36,322 nt of DNA from Bacteroidota bacterium (GCA_022562895.1 JADFOK010000025.1:1-36322); one strand, 5' to 3'; counted from the stretch's first letter, positions 1-9,373 are shown. Notes: generated by a model from the letters alone, not told the origin. Made by a program: numbers and translations.

Positions 1-86
1 CTCACCTCTTACCTTTCCGAACAGAGAAGTTAAGCCCGTTTGCGCCGATGGTACTACTACTGGTGGGAGAGTAGGTCACCGCCTTC
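1..86 (+). rRNA. rrf: 5S ribosomal RNA, 3' part
   Basis: The first 86 or so bases match the 3' two thirds of a bacterial 5S rRNA. The conserved loop B/helix III segment CCGAACAGAGAAGTTAAGC is present, followed by the GATGGTACT...GGGAGAGTAGGTC segment that closes helices IV and V. The 5' end lies outside the window. The 3' end is set at the end of the paired region just before the T-rich spacer and the terminator at 91. This is presumably the last gene of an rRNA operon whose 16S and 23S genes lie upstream. Confidence 0.93.
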
Positions 87-90
87 TTTT

Positions 91-123
91 AAGACCTCAA
101 GATTATTCTTGAGGTCTTTTTTT
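91..123 (+). terminator. Intrinsic terminator of the rRNA operon
   Basis: A perfect 12-bp inverted repeat (91-102 and 107-118, loop TTAT) is followed by a T run to 123. It lies directly after the 5S rRNA and probably ends the rRNA transcript. Confidence 0.92.
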
Positions 124-148
124 ATGCTACAAAACAAAAAAATAAAAT

Positions 149-373
149 CTAAAAAATGGAATTAAGTATGGTTTTGATTCCTTTAAAGAAAAAATAAATC
201 GCAAGGCCCCCAGATAAAATTCCCAGCAATAAAAAAATGTAAAATGTAAAATTATCTCTATTTAAAAATGAAAGAGTTAAGATGTAGGGAGATAAAAATA
301 ATAGCGGTAACGTAATTACCATGTATTTTATACCCCTTATCAGAATTTTTTTATCAGTGTGTTTCTGTGTCAT
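149..373 (-). CDS. DUF6095 family small membrane protein
   Basis: A 74-residue protein with two hydrophobic segments (about residues 15-35 and 43-64), a charged N terminus (MTQKHTDKK) and the short conserved end FFFKGIKTI. This layout fits the DUF6095 family, found in Flavobacteriaceae and commonly next to murQ. The function is unknown; it is probably an inner-membrane protein. Its start overlaps the 3' end of murQ by 20 bases (354-373), so the two are very likely co-transcribed and translationally coupled. The family name is from memory of the pattern. Confidence 0.8.
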   Translation of the reverse strand: MTQKHTDKKILIRGIKYMVITLPLLFLSPYILTLSFLNRDNFTFYIFLLLGILSGGLAIYFFFKGIKTILNSIF

Positions 374-1181
374 TTCGATATGAAGAGATTGCTTTTCTAA
401 CGCTTTTATGTTTTTTGAGTAAATCTCCGGCTTTTATTTGAGATATATCCAATGTGTTCACTATTATATTAATACCTCTATCAACCAACTTAGTATTGCT
501 CAATTGCATATCGACCATTTTGTTGCCATCAACTTTTCCTAATTGGATCATTGCTGTTGTAGAAATCATATTAAGTACAAGTTTTTGAGCTGTACCGGCT
601 TTCATGCGGGAACTTCCCGTTACAAATTCCGGACCTACCATTACGACTATTGGGTGATTTACGGATTTAGATAAAGGACTGCCCTGATTACAGGTTATGC
701 AGCCGGTTTCAATTTTATTTTCATTACATTTTTTAACTGCACCAACCACATAGGGTGTGGTGCCCGAAGCCGTAATACCCAATACGAAATCATTTTTTGA
801 AATCTGGTACTCTTGTAAATCTTTCCATCCTTGTATTTTTGAATCTTCTGAAAATTCTACAGCTTTTCTTATTGCAGAATCACCACCTGCTATTAACCCT
901 ATTACTATGTCATGAGATACCCCAAAAGTTGGCGGACACTCACTAGCATCTACTATTCCTAATCGTCCGCTGGTTCCAGAACCAATATAAAACAATCTAC
1001 CTCCGGCTTTAAGCTTTTCCACGACTATTCGCGTTAGTTTTTCAATTTGGGGAAGTGCTTTTTCTACAGCGAAAGCTACAGTCTTATCTTCACTATTTAT
1101 ATTTTTAAGCAATTGTAAAATACTCATTTTTTCTAAATGCTCATAAGAGGAATCTGCTTCTGTTGTTTTGATGAAACTCAT
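354..1181 (-). CDS. murQ: N-acetylmuramic acid 6-phosphate etherase
   Basis: MurQ cleaves the lactyl ether of N-acetylmuramic acid 6-phosphate to GlcNAc 6-phosphate and D-lactate, in cytoplasmic recycling of wall sugars. The 275-residue protein has the SIS-domain signature IGSGTSGRLG (about 66-75) followed by DASECPPTFG, which contains the family's catalytic-type Glu at position 81, and a second conserved stretch around TGSSRMKAGTAQK. It is slightly shorter at the C terminus than the roughly 300-residue E. coli protein. It lies 40 bases downstream of icd and overlaps DUF6095. The perfect palindrome TGTAAATTTACA (1184-1195) sits just before the start codon and includes a near-consensus -7 box, TAAATTTA. 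Confidence 0.95.
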   Translation of the reverse strand: MSFIKTTEADSSYEHLEKMSILQLLKNINSEDKTVAFAVEKALPQIEKLTRIVVEKLKAGGRLFYIGSGTSGRLGIVDASECPPTFGVSHDIVIGLIAGGDSAIRKAVEFSEDSKIQGWKDLQEYQISKNDFVLGITASGTTPYVVGAVKKCNENKIETGCITCNQGSPLSKSVNHPIVVMVGPEFVTGSSRMKAGTAQKLVLNMISTTAMIQLGKVDGNKMVDMQLSNTKLVDRGINIIVNTLDISQIKAGDLLKKHKSVRKAISSYRNDTETH

Positions 1182-1221
1182 AGTGTAAATTTACAATTTG
1201 TTAATTAATACCCTATAAATA

Positions 1222-3468
<2,247 letters not shown>

Positions 3469-3478
3469 TTAAGAGTAG

Positions 3479-3486
3479 CAAATATA
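3479..3486 (-). promoter_or_regulatory. -7 element of the icd promoter
   Basis: On the minus strand TATATTTG matches the Bacteroidota -7 consensus TAnnTTTG exactly, 25 bases before the icd start. No clear TTG lies 17-23 bases upstream; a T-rich stretch occupies that place, so only the -7 element is well supported. Confidence 0.55.
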
Positions 3487-3546
3487 GGTATTTGAAAAAG
3501 CTAAAAAAAGCAGTGTAATGTCATATTTAAAAAGTATGAACTTTGC

Positions 3547-3593
3547 TAAAACAATAAAAGCCATATCATGGTATTGCTACCTTGATATGGCTT
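3547..3593 (-). terminator. Intrinsic terminator of the structured RNA
   Basis: On the minus strand, an 11-bp stem (3583-3593 with 3558-3568) is extended past one mismatch by four further pairs and is followed by a T-rich tail (TTTTATTGTTTT). The plus strand has no T run after the hairpin, so it acts on minus-strand transcripts. Confidence 0.85.
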
Positions 3594-4123
3594 CTTGTGA
3601 AACAAACCGTTGCCAACTAATCATTACAATTTAAAGCGAGTTTATTAAACCCCCGCAGTTGTGATTTGTTTCAGTGAGTATTGCTTTTATATCAACCCAA
3701 TTAACCAGAAGCTAATCTTATGTCTCAACAAAACAACACTCCTTTTTTAACCTCGATACTACCAGTCGTTAGACTGCTAATACCTCAAGCTATTAAAAAT
3801 TTCTTGAGATTTACTATTCCTCTGGCGAACCTTTAGATTAGCAGTCCCCTCAATTCTTGATTTGCATCAGATTTGAGCAGGCACTTAGCTTCTTACAGCT
3901 AAACACCGAAACTTTTTTCCGAATTTTCGAGATTGCTCTCAAATTTTCGAACCCTTCTTCAATGATCCCGATTTGCATCGGGGTTGAATCCAGAACTTCA
4001 CTTCAACCGAACTCTCGACCTCACCCTCCTTGCGGCGATCAGGCTTCATAAAATTCCATCGGATTAAAAAATGCTTAAAGAACGTTACTTTAATAAAACG
4101 ATTGTTACTGTTACCTCGTTTTG
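3550..4123 (-). ncRNA. Unassigned long structured RNA (about 570 nt)
   Basis: This stretch has no plausible protein but shows the marks of a structured RNA transcribed from the minus strand. Perfect or near-perfect hairpins occur at 3982-4008 (GGTTGAA/TTCAACC), 3967-3982, 3929-3940, 3885-3902, 3849-3877 and 3784-3808. A 10-bp perfect helix joins 3772-3781 with 3837-3846 and encloses the last hairpin. A 9-bp helix joins 3598-3606 with 3665-3673. Three of the hairpins (3967-3982, 3929-3940, 3849-3877) are capped by GCAA, a GNRA tetraloop, when read on the minus strand; on the plus strand the loops would be TTGC. A consensus promoter lies at 4129-4158 and an intrinsic terminator at 3547-3593. 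I see no tmRNA, RNase P, SRP, 6S or riboswitch core. The ends are inferred from promoter and terminator. Confidence 0.75.
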
Positions 4124-4128
4124 TGTTT

Positions 4129-4158
4129 CAAATATAGAACAGAAAAATTAAAAAACAA
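4129..4158 (-). promoter_or_regulatory. Promoter of the structured RNA
   Basis: On the minus strand TTG (4156-4158) is followed after exactly 19 bases by TATATTTG (4129-4136), a full match to the Bacteroidota consensus TTG-N17-23-TAnnTTTG. Transcription should begin near 4122-4124. It lies downstream of the rplS terminator, so the RNA is an independent unit. Confidence 0.8.
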
Positions 4159-4215
4159 TGAAACATAACCAATTAGATATTAACAAATAATGAACCTAAG
4201 TTATTAACAAAAGTT

Positions 4216-4245
4216 AATAAAAAAGCGACCTGAAAAGGGTCGCTT
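4216..4245 (-). terminator. Intrinsic terminator of rplS
   Basis: An 8-bp GC-rich stem (AAGCGACC at 4223-4230 with GGTCGCTT at 4238-4245) is followed on the minus strand by a run of T. It lies 25 bases after the rplS stop codon. Confidence 0.9.
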
Positions 4246-4270
4246 AAATTCTGTTTTATACAAGAAGGTC

Positions 4271-4621
4271 TTAAATTCTTTTCTCTCTAATTCTAGCTTT
4301 TTTACCGGTAAGTCCTCTAAAGTAATAGATACGTTTTCTACGGACACTTCCTTGTTTATTGATTTCAATTTTTTGAAGGCCAGGTAAGTTAAGTGGGAAA
4401 ATTCTTTCTACACCAATAGTTCCCGACATTTTTCTTATGGTAAATGTTTGTGAAGTTCCAGATCCTTTTACTTGAATAACTACTCCTTTAAAAAACTGAG
4501 TTCTGGTTTTATCACCCTCTCTAATTTCATAGTACACGGTGATTGTATCTCCTGCACCAAATTTTGGAAATTTATTTTTGCTAACAAATTCGTCTTCTAC
4601 AAATTTTACTAACTCTTCCAT
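4271..4621 (-). CDS. rplS: 50S ribosomal protein L19
   Basis: L19 binds at the 30S-50S interface. The 116-residue protein starts MEELVKFVEDEF and carries the L19 landmarks FGAGDTITVYYEIREGDKTR, QFFKGVVIQ, GVERIFPLN and RRKRIYYFRGLTGKKARIRE. The frame is open 35 codons further upstream, but that part overlaps a structured leader and does not resemble L19, so the start at 4621 is preferred. The protein has its own promoter (4724-4753), a hairpin leader and a terminator. It is next to trmD, as in many bacteria, but transcribed as a separate unit here. Confidence 0.96.
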   Translation of the reverse strand: MEELVKFVEDEFVSKNKFPKFGAGDTITVYYEIREGDKTRTQFFKGVVIQVKGSGTSQTFTIRKMSGTIGVERIFPLNLPGLQKIEINKQGSVRRKRIYYFRGLTGKKARIREKRI

Positions 4622-4719
4622 TTTAATTGTTTGATAAGTTACTTTTAAAACAACATTTACGATTCTCGCCAGAGGTTGGGTTAAAATTAAGTCTACTCCA
4701 AGGTACTTGGGATTAGACG
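4622..4719 (-). promoter_or_regulatory. Structured 5' leader of rplS, possible L19 autoregulatory site
   Basis: The inferred mRNA has about 98 untranslated bases. It begins with a two-tier hairpin: GTCTA (4714-4718 on the minus strand) pairs with TAGAC (4691-4695), and inside it CCAAG pairs perfectly with CTTGG around a three-base loop. A second element pairs CAAC/GTTG (4675-4678 with 4651-4654) around a CTC/GAG stem with loop TGGC. Ribosomal protein genes are often autoregulated through such leaders; the binding of L19 here is inference. Confidence 0.55.
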
Positions 4720-4723
4720 GGTG

Positions 4724-4753
4724 CAAAAATAACCATTTAATATTATCCTACAA
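4724..4753 (-). promoter_or_regulatory. rplS promoter
   Basis: On the minus strand TTG (4751-4753) and TATTTTTG (4724-4731) are separated by 19 bases, a full match to the Bacteroidota promoter consensus. Transcription should start near 4718, at the base of the leader hairpin. Confidence 0.8.
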
Positions 4754-4802
4754 TACTTTTCTTATTTATTTGAAATGGAGCAAGATAAATTTTAGCAATA
4801 TT

Positions 4803-5477
4803 TTATTCAAGCAAATTCGGTCTCCTTTCAACGGTTCTTTTATTTGCTTCAATTTCTCTCCATTCTTCAATTTTAGCTGAGTTTCCACTTAATAAAATAT
4901 CAGGGACTTTCCAGCCTTTATATTCGGCGGGTCGAGTATAAATAGGAGGTGCTAATAGATCATCTTGAAAGGAATCCGTCAGGGCACTTGTTTCATTACC
5001 CAATACTCCGGGGATTAATCTTATTAAAGCATCACAAAGAATTGCAGCAGCCAATTCGCCACCACTTAATACATAATCTCCAACTGAAATCTCACGGGTT
5101 ATAAACTGGTCTCGAACCCGCTGGTCCACTCCTTTGTAATGGCCACATAGGATTATAATGTTTTTTTTTAAAGATAATTCGTTTGCTATTCCCTGTGAAA
5201 GTATAGTTCCGTCTGGGGTCATATAAATGACTTCATCGTATTCCCTTTCTTCTTTTAACTTCGAAATACATTTATCTATAGGCTCTATCATCATTACCAT
5301 TCCAGAACCACCACCATATTGATAATCATCAATTTGTTTATATTCATTTGTTGAATAGTCTCTTAGATTATGTAATAAAACCGAAACTAATTTTTTTTTG
5401 ATTGCTCTTTTTAAAATAGAAGCTTCAAAAGGGCTTTTAAGCAACTCGGGAAGAACGGTTATAATATCTATTCTCAT
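4803..5477 (-). CDS. trmD: tRNA (guanine37-N1)-methyltransferase
   Basis: TrmD methylates G37 next to the anticodon using S-adenosylmethionine and prevents frameshifting. The 224-residue protein has the SPOUT trefoil-knot motifs: the N-terminal [32 protein letters not shown] and [14 protein letters not shown], and then the conserved acidic DSFQDDLL. Its start codon overlaps the stop of the frameshifted small gene upstream (TAATG, 5475-5479), so it was probably translated by coupling. It lies before rplS on the same strand, but rplS has its own promoter in the gap. Confidence 0.96.
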   Translation of the reverse strand: MRIDIITVLPELLKSPFEASILKRAIKKKLVSVLLHNLRDYSTNEYKQIDDYQYGGGSGMVMMIEPIDKCISKLKEEREYDEVIYMTPDGTILSQGIANELSLKKNIIILCGHYKGVDQRVRDQFITREISVGDYVLSGGELAAAILCDALIRLIPGVLGNETSALTDSFQDDLLAPPIYTRPAEYKGWKVPDILLSGNSAKIEEWREIEANKRTVERRPNLLE

Positions 5478-5682
5478 TATTGCATTAATTCTTTTTTCAT
5501 TTCACAAAGATCAATAGGCTCTTTTGATCGGTTAAGAGTATCTTTATTTAAAGTGATAAGACCACATTTTTTATAGTACTCAATTGATTCATTCAGTTTG
5601 TTTGTTGCTTCGTATATAGACCATTTTTAATATCGTTGTTAGCATGGTCAAGAATTTCTTCAAGTTTCGTAAGATGAACCAT
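5477..5682 (-). pseudogene. Small hypothetical gene broken by a frameshift
   Basis: Read on the minus strand from ATG at 5682, the frame gives MVHLTKLEEILDHANNDIKNG and then meets a stop nine codons later. The -1 frame takes over with IYEATNKLNESIEYYKKCG and runs to a stop at 5477-5479 that overlaps the trmD start. The two halves together would make about 68 charged, probably helical residues. The second frame has no start codon after its preceding stop, so one base appears to be missing near 5620-5630 (close to TTAAAAATGG). I do not recognise the protein. A sequencing error is possible. Confidence 0.55.
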
Positions 5683-5722
5683 AGTGGTAATTAGTATGTA
5701 AAAATAAGATAAAATCTGTAAA

Positions 5723-6163
5723 CTATATTTCCCAGGTATAATGCAACACATGGGTGTCTTTTTTCCAACCCAATCTTTCGTATAGTTTTTGAGCTGGGTT
5801 GTTTTTATGTGTTTCTAAAGTTAATCCTTTGCTGTTTTTTTCTATTGCAAATTTCTTGGCGTGATTCATTAAAGCTTCTCCAATTCCCTTTCCACGTGAT
5901 TTATCAGTTACATAGAGGTCGTTTAAAATATAAGCGCGTTGTAATGAAACGGACGAAAAAACAGGGTAGAGTTGTGTGAATCCCAAAACGTTTTTGTGCG
6001 TATCAACTGCTATAAAAATGACAGATTCTTTTTTATTTAAACGCTCAGTTAAAAATTTTCTAGCTGCTTCGGGATCTGAAGATTGCTTATAGAAAATTCT
6101 ATACTTATCGAAAAGCGGAACCAATTGATCTATGTTTTCTATGGTAGCTGAAATGATTTTCAT
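5723..6163 (-). CDS. GNAT family N-acetyltransferase
   Basis: A 146-residue GNAT-fold acetyltransferase. The acetyl-CoA binding motif A is seen as LYVTDKSRGKGIGEALM (the R-x-x-G-x-G type pattern, about residues 87-103), preceded by the beta strand of FIAVDTHKNVLGFTQLYP, and motif B is NPAQKLYERLGW. The substrate cannot be told from sequence. It lies 40 bases upstream of the frameshifted small gene and then trmD on the same strand, so it may be co-transcribed with them. The likely -7 element is TACTTTTA at 6182-6189, one base off the consensus. Confidence 0.85.
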   Translation of the reverse strand: MKIISATIENIDQLVPLFDKYRIFYKQSSDPEAARKFLTERLNKKESVIFIAVDTHKNVLGFTQLYPVFSSVSLQRAYILNDLYVTDKSRGKGIGEALMNHAKKFAIEKNSKGLTLETHKNNPAQKLYERLGWKKDTHVLHYTWEI

Positions 6164-6207
6164 TAATAAAGTAGATTTTTATAAAAGTACATATTTCAGA
6201 AGGGAAA

Positions 6208-6236
6208 TAAAAAAAAGCCCATCAATTAATGAGCTT
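6208..6236 (-). terminator. Intrinsic terminator of the GAPDH gene
   Basis: An 8-bp stem with one G-U pair (6215-6222 with 6229-6236) is followed on the minus strand by eight or more T residues. It lies 22 bases past the stop codon. Confidence 0.85.
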
Positions 6237-6258
6237 TTAAATTAAAATTTATCTATTT

Positions 6259-7707
6259 TTAGTAATAGGTATATCTTCTAACTTTAGCAATGTATTTTGC
6301 CAATCGAATTACCTGATGACTATAACCATATTCATTATCGTACCAAACATATAATATAGCATTTTCGCCATTTTCGGTTACAATAGTTGCTTTACTATCA
6401 AAAATAGCTGGAGCTGAAGAACCAACAATATCACTAGAAACTAATTCATTATTTAATGAGTATTTAATTTGTTCTACCAAAACACCTTCCATTGCGTGTT
6501 CTTTCATTATGGTATTGATGCCTTCCTTCGAGCTCTTATTGTTTAATTTTAAATTTAGTATAGCCAATGAGCCATTAGGAACAGGCACTCTAATTGCATT
6601 AGAAGTTAATTTGCCTACTAATGATGGTAGCGCTTTTGCAGCTGCATTTCCTGCTCCTGTTTCGGTAATAACCATATTGAGTGCTGCAGCACGACCTCTA
6701 CGGTATTTTTTGTGCATATTGTCTACTAGATTTTGATCATTAGTATACGCATGAATAGTTTCTATATGACCATTTACAACACCTACTGTGTCTTCAATAG
6801 CTTTTAATATGGGTGTTATTGCATTAGTAGTACAAGATGCAGCAGAGAAAATATCAACTTTATCAGGGTCATAATCGTTATGATTCACTCCGTGAACAAT
6901 ATTTGGAACTCCTATTCCGGGAGCAGTTAATAATACTTTTGAAACACCGTTTGATTGAAGATGACGCCTTAAATTTTCTTCATCTCTAAAAGCCCCGGTA
7001 TTATCTATTACTAAAGCATCTTTGATTCCGTATTGAGTATAATCTATATCCTCAGGTACATTAGATGAAATAATATAAACTGTTGTTCCATTGATGATCA
7101 ATGCTTTGTTTTCCAGATCAGCAGATACGGTTCCATTAAAATCACCATGTACAGAATCGTGTTGAAGTAAAGAGGCCCTTTTTTCTAAAATAGTTTCGTC
7201 AATATTTCCTCGTGTAACAATTGCCCTAAGCCTAAGTTGACTTCCCTTACCTGTGCGTGTCATTAACTCTCGTGCAACTAAACGGCCTATTCTACCAAAT
7301 CCAAATAATATTACATCTTTTGGAGTAATGTCATTTACGTTTTTAGCATTTTTTAATTTATCGGTTACAAAGGCTAAAGTATCATCATACTTATCATCTT
7401 CAAGTAGATATTCGTAAGTTAATTTACCAATATCGAGTTTTGCTGGAGGAAGATCAATTGATTTAATTGCCTGAGCTATTTCAACTGTATCAAAAATAGA
7501 AATAGGCTTTTTTACAAATTCAACGGCATATTCGTGAAGGCTTAAAATTTCACTAACACTTCGGTCAATTAATTGATTTCTGAAAAGCACCAATTCTATA
7601 GATTTATCGTACCAGAGGTCACTAATAATTTTAATAAATTCAACTGTTGCTTTTCGGCGATCTGTTTGAAAAGAAAGCTCTTGTTCATAAACATCAAGAA
7701 AACCCAT
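6259..7707 (-). CDS. Glyceraldehyde-3-phosphate dehydrogenase, long form
   Basis: Converts glyceraldehyde 3-phosphate to 1,3-bisphosphoglycerate with NAD(P)+ in glycolysis or gluconeogenesis. The 482-residue protein has an extra N-terminal region of about 130 residues, rich in helices, before the Rossmann signature GFGRIGR (136-142). The active-site motif SAASCTTNAITP places the catalytic Cys at 292, and WYDNEYGYSHQVIRL closes the catalytic domain. Ordinary GapA is about 335 residues; this long form occurs in Bacteroidota. The frame is open 12 codons upstream, but MGFLDVYEQEL is the natural start. It has its own -7 box and terminator. Confidence 0.93.
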   Translation of the reverse strand: MGFLDVYEQELSFQTDRRKATVEFIKIISDLWYDKSIELVLFRNQLIDRSVSEILSLHEYAVEFVKKPISIFDTVEIAQAIKSIDLPPAKLDIGKLTYEYLLEDDKYDDTLAFVTDKLKNAKNVNDITPKDVILFGFGRIGRLVARELMTRTGKGSQLRLRAIVTRGNIDETILEKRASLLQHDSVHGDFNGTVSADLENKALIINGTTVYIISSNVPEDIDYTQYGIKDALVIDNTGAFRDEENLRRHLQSNGVSKVLLTAPGIGVPNIVHGVNHNDYDPDKVDIFSAASCTTNAITPILKAIEDTVGVVNGHIETIHAYTNDQNLVDNMHKKYRRGRAAALNMVITETGAGNAAAKALPSLVGKLTSNAIRVPVPNGSLAILNLKLNNKSSKEGINTIMKEHAMEGVLVEQIKYSLNNELVSSDIVGSSAPAIFDSKATIVTENGENAILYVWYDNEYGYSHQVIRLAKYIAKVRRYTYY

Positions 7708-7740
7708 AATAATTAAGTTTAAATGGATTAGATTTTGGTG

Positions 7741-7748
7741 CAAAAATA
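7741..7748 (-). promoter_or_regulatory. -7 element of the GAPDH promoter
   Basis: TATTTTTG on the minus strand matches TAnnTTTG, 33 bases before the chosen start codon. No good TTG is seen at the right distance upstream. The box lies at the upstream end of the extended frame, which argues against the longer start. Confidence 0.55.
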
Positions 7749-7783
7749 CTTATTTAAAACAGCATTGGGAAAAGATATTAGTA

Positions 7784-7825
7784 AAAATAAATACCCTTCT
7801 AAAAATTAAATTTTTAGAAGGGTAT
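7784..7825 (-). terminator. Intrinsic terminator of htrA
   Basis: A perfect 15-bp inverted repeat (7791-7805 with 7811-7825) with loop TTAAA is followed on the minus strand by TTATTTTTA. It ends the protease transcript 20 bases past the stop. Confidence 0.85.
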
Positions 7826-7845
7826 TTAATTACCAAATTAATTTA

Positions 7846-9240
7846 TTATCTAAATATGAATGTGTTTATTTCACCCTGTGTATCTGCAAAAGTCATTTTA
7901 ATAGGATCATTACTGTTTCTAACTTGCATTATACGTCTTGCATCATCTATATCTCTAACTTTTTGACCATTTAATTTTAGAATTATGATCCCTACAAGAT
8001 TATACTGCTCCATGTCTTTGTTAAGTATTCTTGTTACTTTTACGCCATAAGTAACCCCGCGTTCTAATAACTCTGATTGAGTACTATTTTTTATCTCTAG
8101 TCCTAGGTCTTCTATTTCAAAGAATTCGAATTTTACAAGAGTAACCGGAATCACTTTTTTGTTACCATCTCTTAGCAAAGTAACCTGTACTACATCGTTT
8201 GGATGTTTAGAGCCCAAATATCCAACCAAGTCTGAAAATTTTCCAATTTTTATTCCGTCAATTCCCATTATAATATCTCCTTTTTTAATTCCGCTTTTAT
8301 CTGCACCACTTCCTTTTTCAATTCTGTCTACATATACACCTTCAGTTTCGTCTATCCCTAAATAATTAGCAATTTTAGAATTCAAGCTACCTCCCTGAAT
8401 GCCTAAAATACCTCTTTGTACATAACCATATTCCATAATATCTTCAATAACTTTGCGAGCAATATTAGAGGGAACTGCAAAAGCATAACCAACATAAGAA
8501 CCAGTTTCTGAAGTAATAGCGGTAATAATGCCTATTAATTCTCCACGAGTATTTACCAAGGCCCCACCACTATTACCACGGTTTACGGCTGCATCGGTTT
8601 GGATAAATGATTGTGGATTGCCATCAAATTCATTTAAGTCTCTTGCCTTAGCACTAATAATTCCTGCGGTTACTGTTGAAGTTAAGTTAAATGGATTTCC
8701 AACTGCTAGCACCCATTCTCCTATTTTGACTTGATTGGAATCTCCAAAAGAGACATATGGAAGATTTTTCTTAGTTTTAATTTTTATTAAGGCTATATCT
8801 GTTTTAGGGTCGGTTCCAATAAGTTCAGCTTCATAGGTTTTATTGTTGTTTAGTGTAACTTCCAATTTCGAAGTATTAACGATTACATGATTATTAGTTA
8901 TTATGTATCCGTCAGGTGAAATAATTACACCACTACCTGAACCCACTATGGCACGTGATTTACCACTACCAAAATAGTACTCCAAAATATTATTAGAATT
9001 GCGATTTATGGTAGTATTTTTTACATGAACAACAACATTTACAGTTTTCTCGGCAGCTTCGGTAAAATCTATATTTACCCCAATTGTTTCTGAATTAGTA
9101 AAATTTATTGGTATAAAGGAAGAGTTTTCCTGTTGTGGTATAAAAGTTATTTCTTTAGTTTCAATAAAATATTTGTACCCAACCAAAGTCAAAGCCCCTG
9201 CAAAAAAGGCCACCAGAAATAAACGAAGAATCTGTTTCAT
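7846..9240 (-). CDS. htrA: HtrA/Deg-family serine protease with PDZ domains
   Basis: A periplasmic trypsin-like quality-control protease of the DegP/DegS type, 464 residues. An N-terminal hydrophobic segment (about 5-22) is a signal or membrane anchor. The catalytic triad is visible: His118 in ITNNHVI, Asp148 in TDIALIKI and Ser224 in NRGNSGGAL. A first PDZ domain covers about 275-365 (GILGIQGG...GSGADKSGIKKGDIIMGI). A second, more divergent one follows to the end (RGVTYGVKVTRIL...VGIIILKLNGQKV). It digests or refolds damaged envelope proteins. It is transcribed alone, divergently from dapF. Confidence 0.93.
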   Translation of the reverse strand: MKQILRLFLVAFFAGALTLVGYKYFIETKEITFIPQQENSSFIPINFTNSETIGVNIDFTEAAEKTVNVVVHVKNTTINRNSNNILEYYFGSGKSRAIVGSGSGVIISPDGYIITNNHVIVNTSKLEVTLNNNKTYEAELIGTDPKTDIALIKIKTKKNLPYVSFGDSNQVKIGEWVLAVGNPFNLTSTVTAGIISAKARDLNEFDGNPQSFIQTDAAVNRGNSGGALVNTRGELIGIITAITSETGSYVGYAFAVPSNIARKVIEDIMEYGYVQRGILGIQGGSLNSKIANYLGIDETEGVYVDRIEKGSGADKSGIKKGDIIMGIDGIKIGKFSDLVGYLGSKHPNDVVQVTLLRDGNKKVIPVTLVKFEFFEIEDLGLEIKNSTQSELLERGVTYGVKVTRILNKDMEQYNLVGIIILKLNGQKVRDIDDARRIMQVRNSNDPIKMTFADTQGEINTFIFR

Positions 9241-9360
9241 ATCAATTCTAATTTATATTGTATCTAAAATAACAATTATTAGTCAAAAATATTTCCTAAT
9301 ACTTTCAATTTAACGCACATTTAACAATCAAAATTGGTTTTATCTCGCAGAAGCTTTTAC

Positions 9361-9368
9361 TACATTTG
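9361..9368 (+). promoter_or_regulatory. -7 element of dapF, very close to the start codon
   Basis: TACATTTG matches TAnnTTTG exactly. It ends 5 bases before the dapF ATG at 9374, which predicts a transcript starting at or within a base or two of the ATG, that is, a leaderless mRNA. A TTG at 9334-9336 is 24 bases upstream, slightly beyond the usual spacing. Confidence 0.55.
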
Positions 9369-9373
9369 CAATC

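Noticed and set aside
3857..4051. A 64-codon plus-strand open frame in the rplS-icd gap
   Set aside because: It lies antisense to the hairpin-dense RNA, crosses the GCAA hairpins, has no promoter or ribosome site, and its composition is not protein-like for this genome.
3550..4123. tmRNA or RNase P RNA in the rplS-icd gap
   Set aside because: No tRNA-like ends with CCA or tag frame is seen, and the RNase P core segments (GAGGAAAGTCC, ACAGAAA) are missing. A short likeness, AGAGGAATAGT, near 3815-3825 on the minus strand is too weak.
4622..4726. N-terminal extension of L19 by 35 residues
   Set aside because: The stretch forms the hairpin leader, and L19 proteins start close to MEELVKFVE.
5605..5640. 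Programmed -1 frameshift in the small gene before trmD
   Set aside because: No slippery heptamer or following stem-loop is visible at the break; a mutation or sequence error is simpler.
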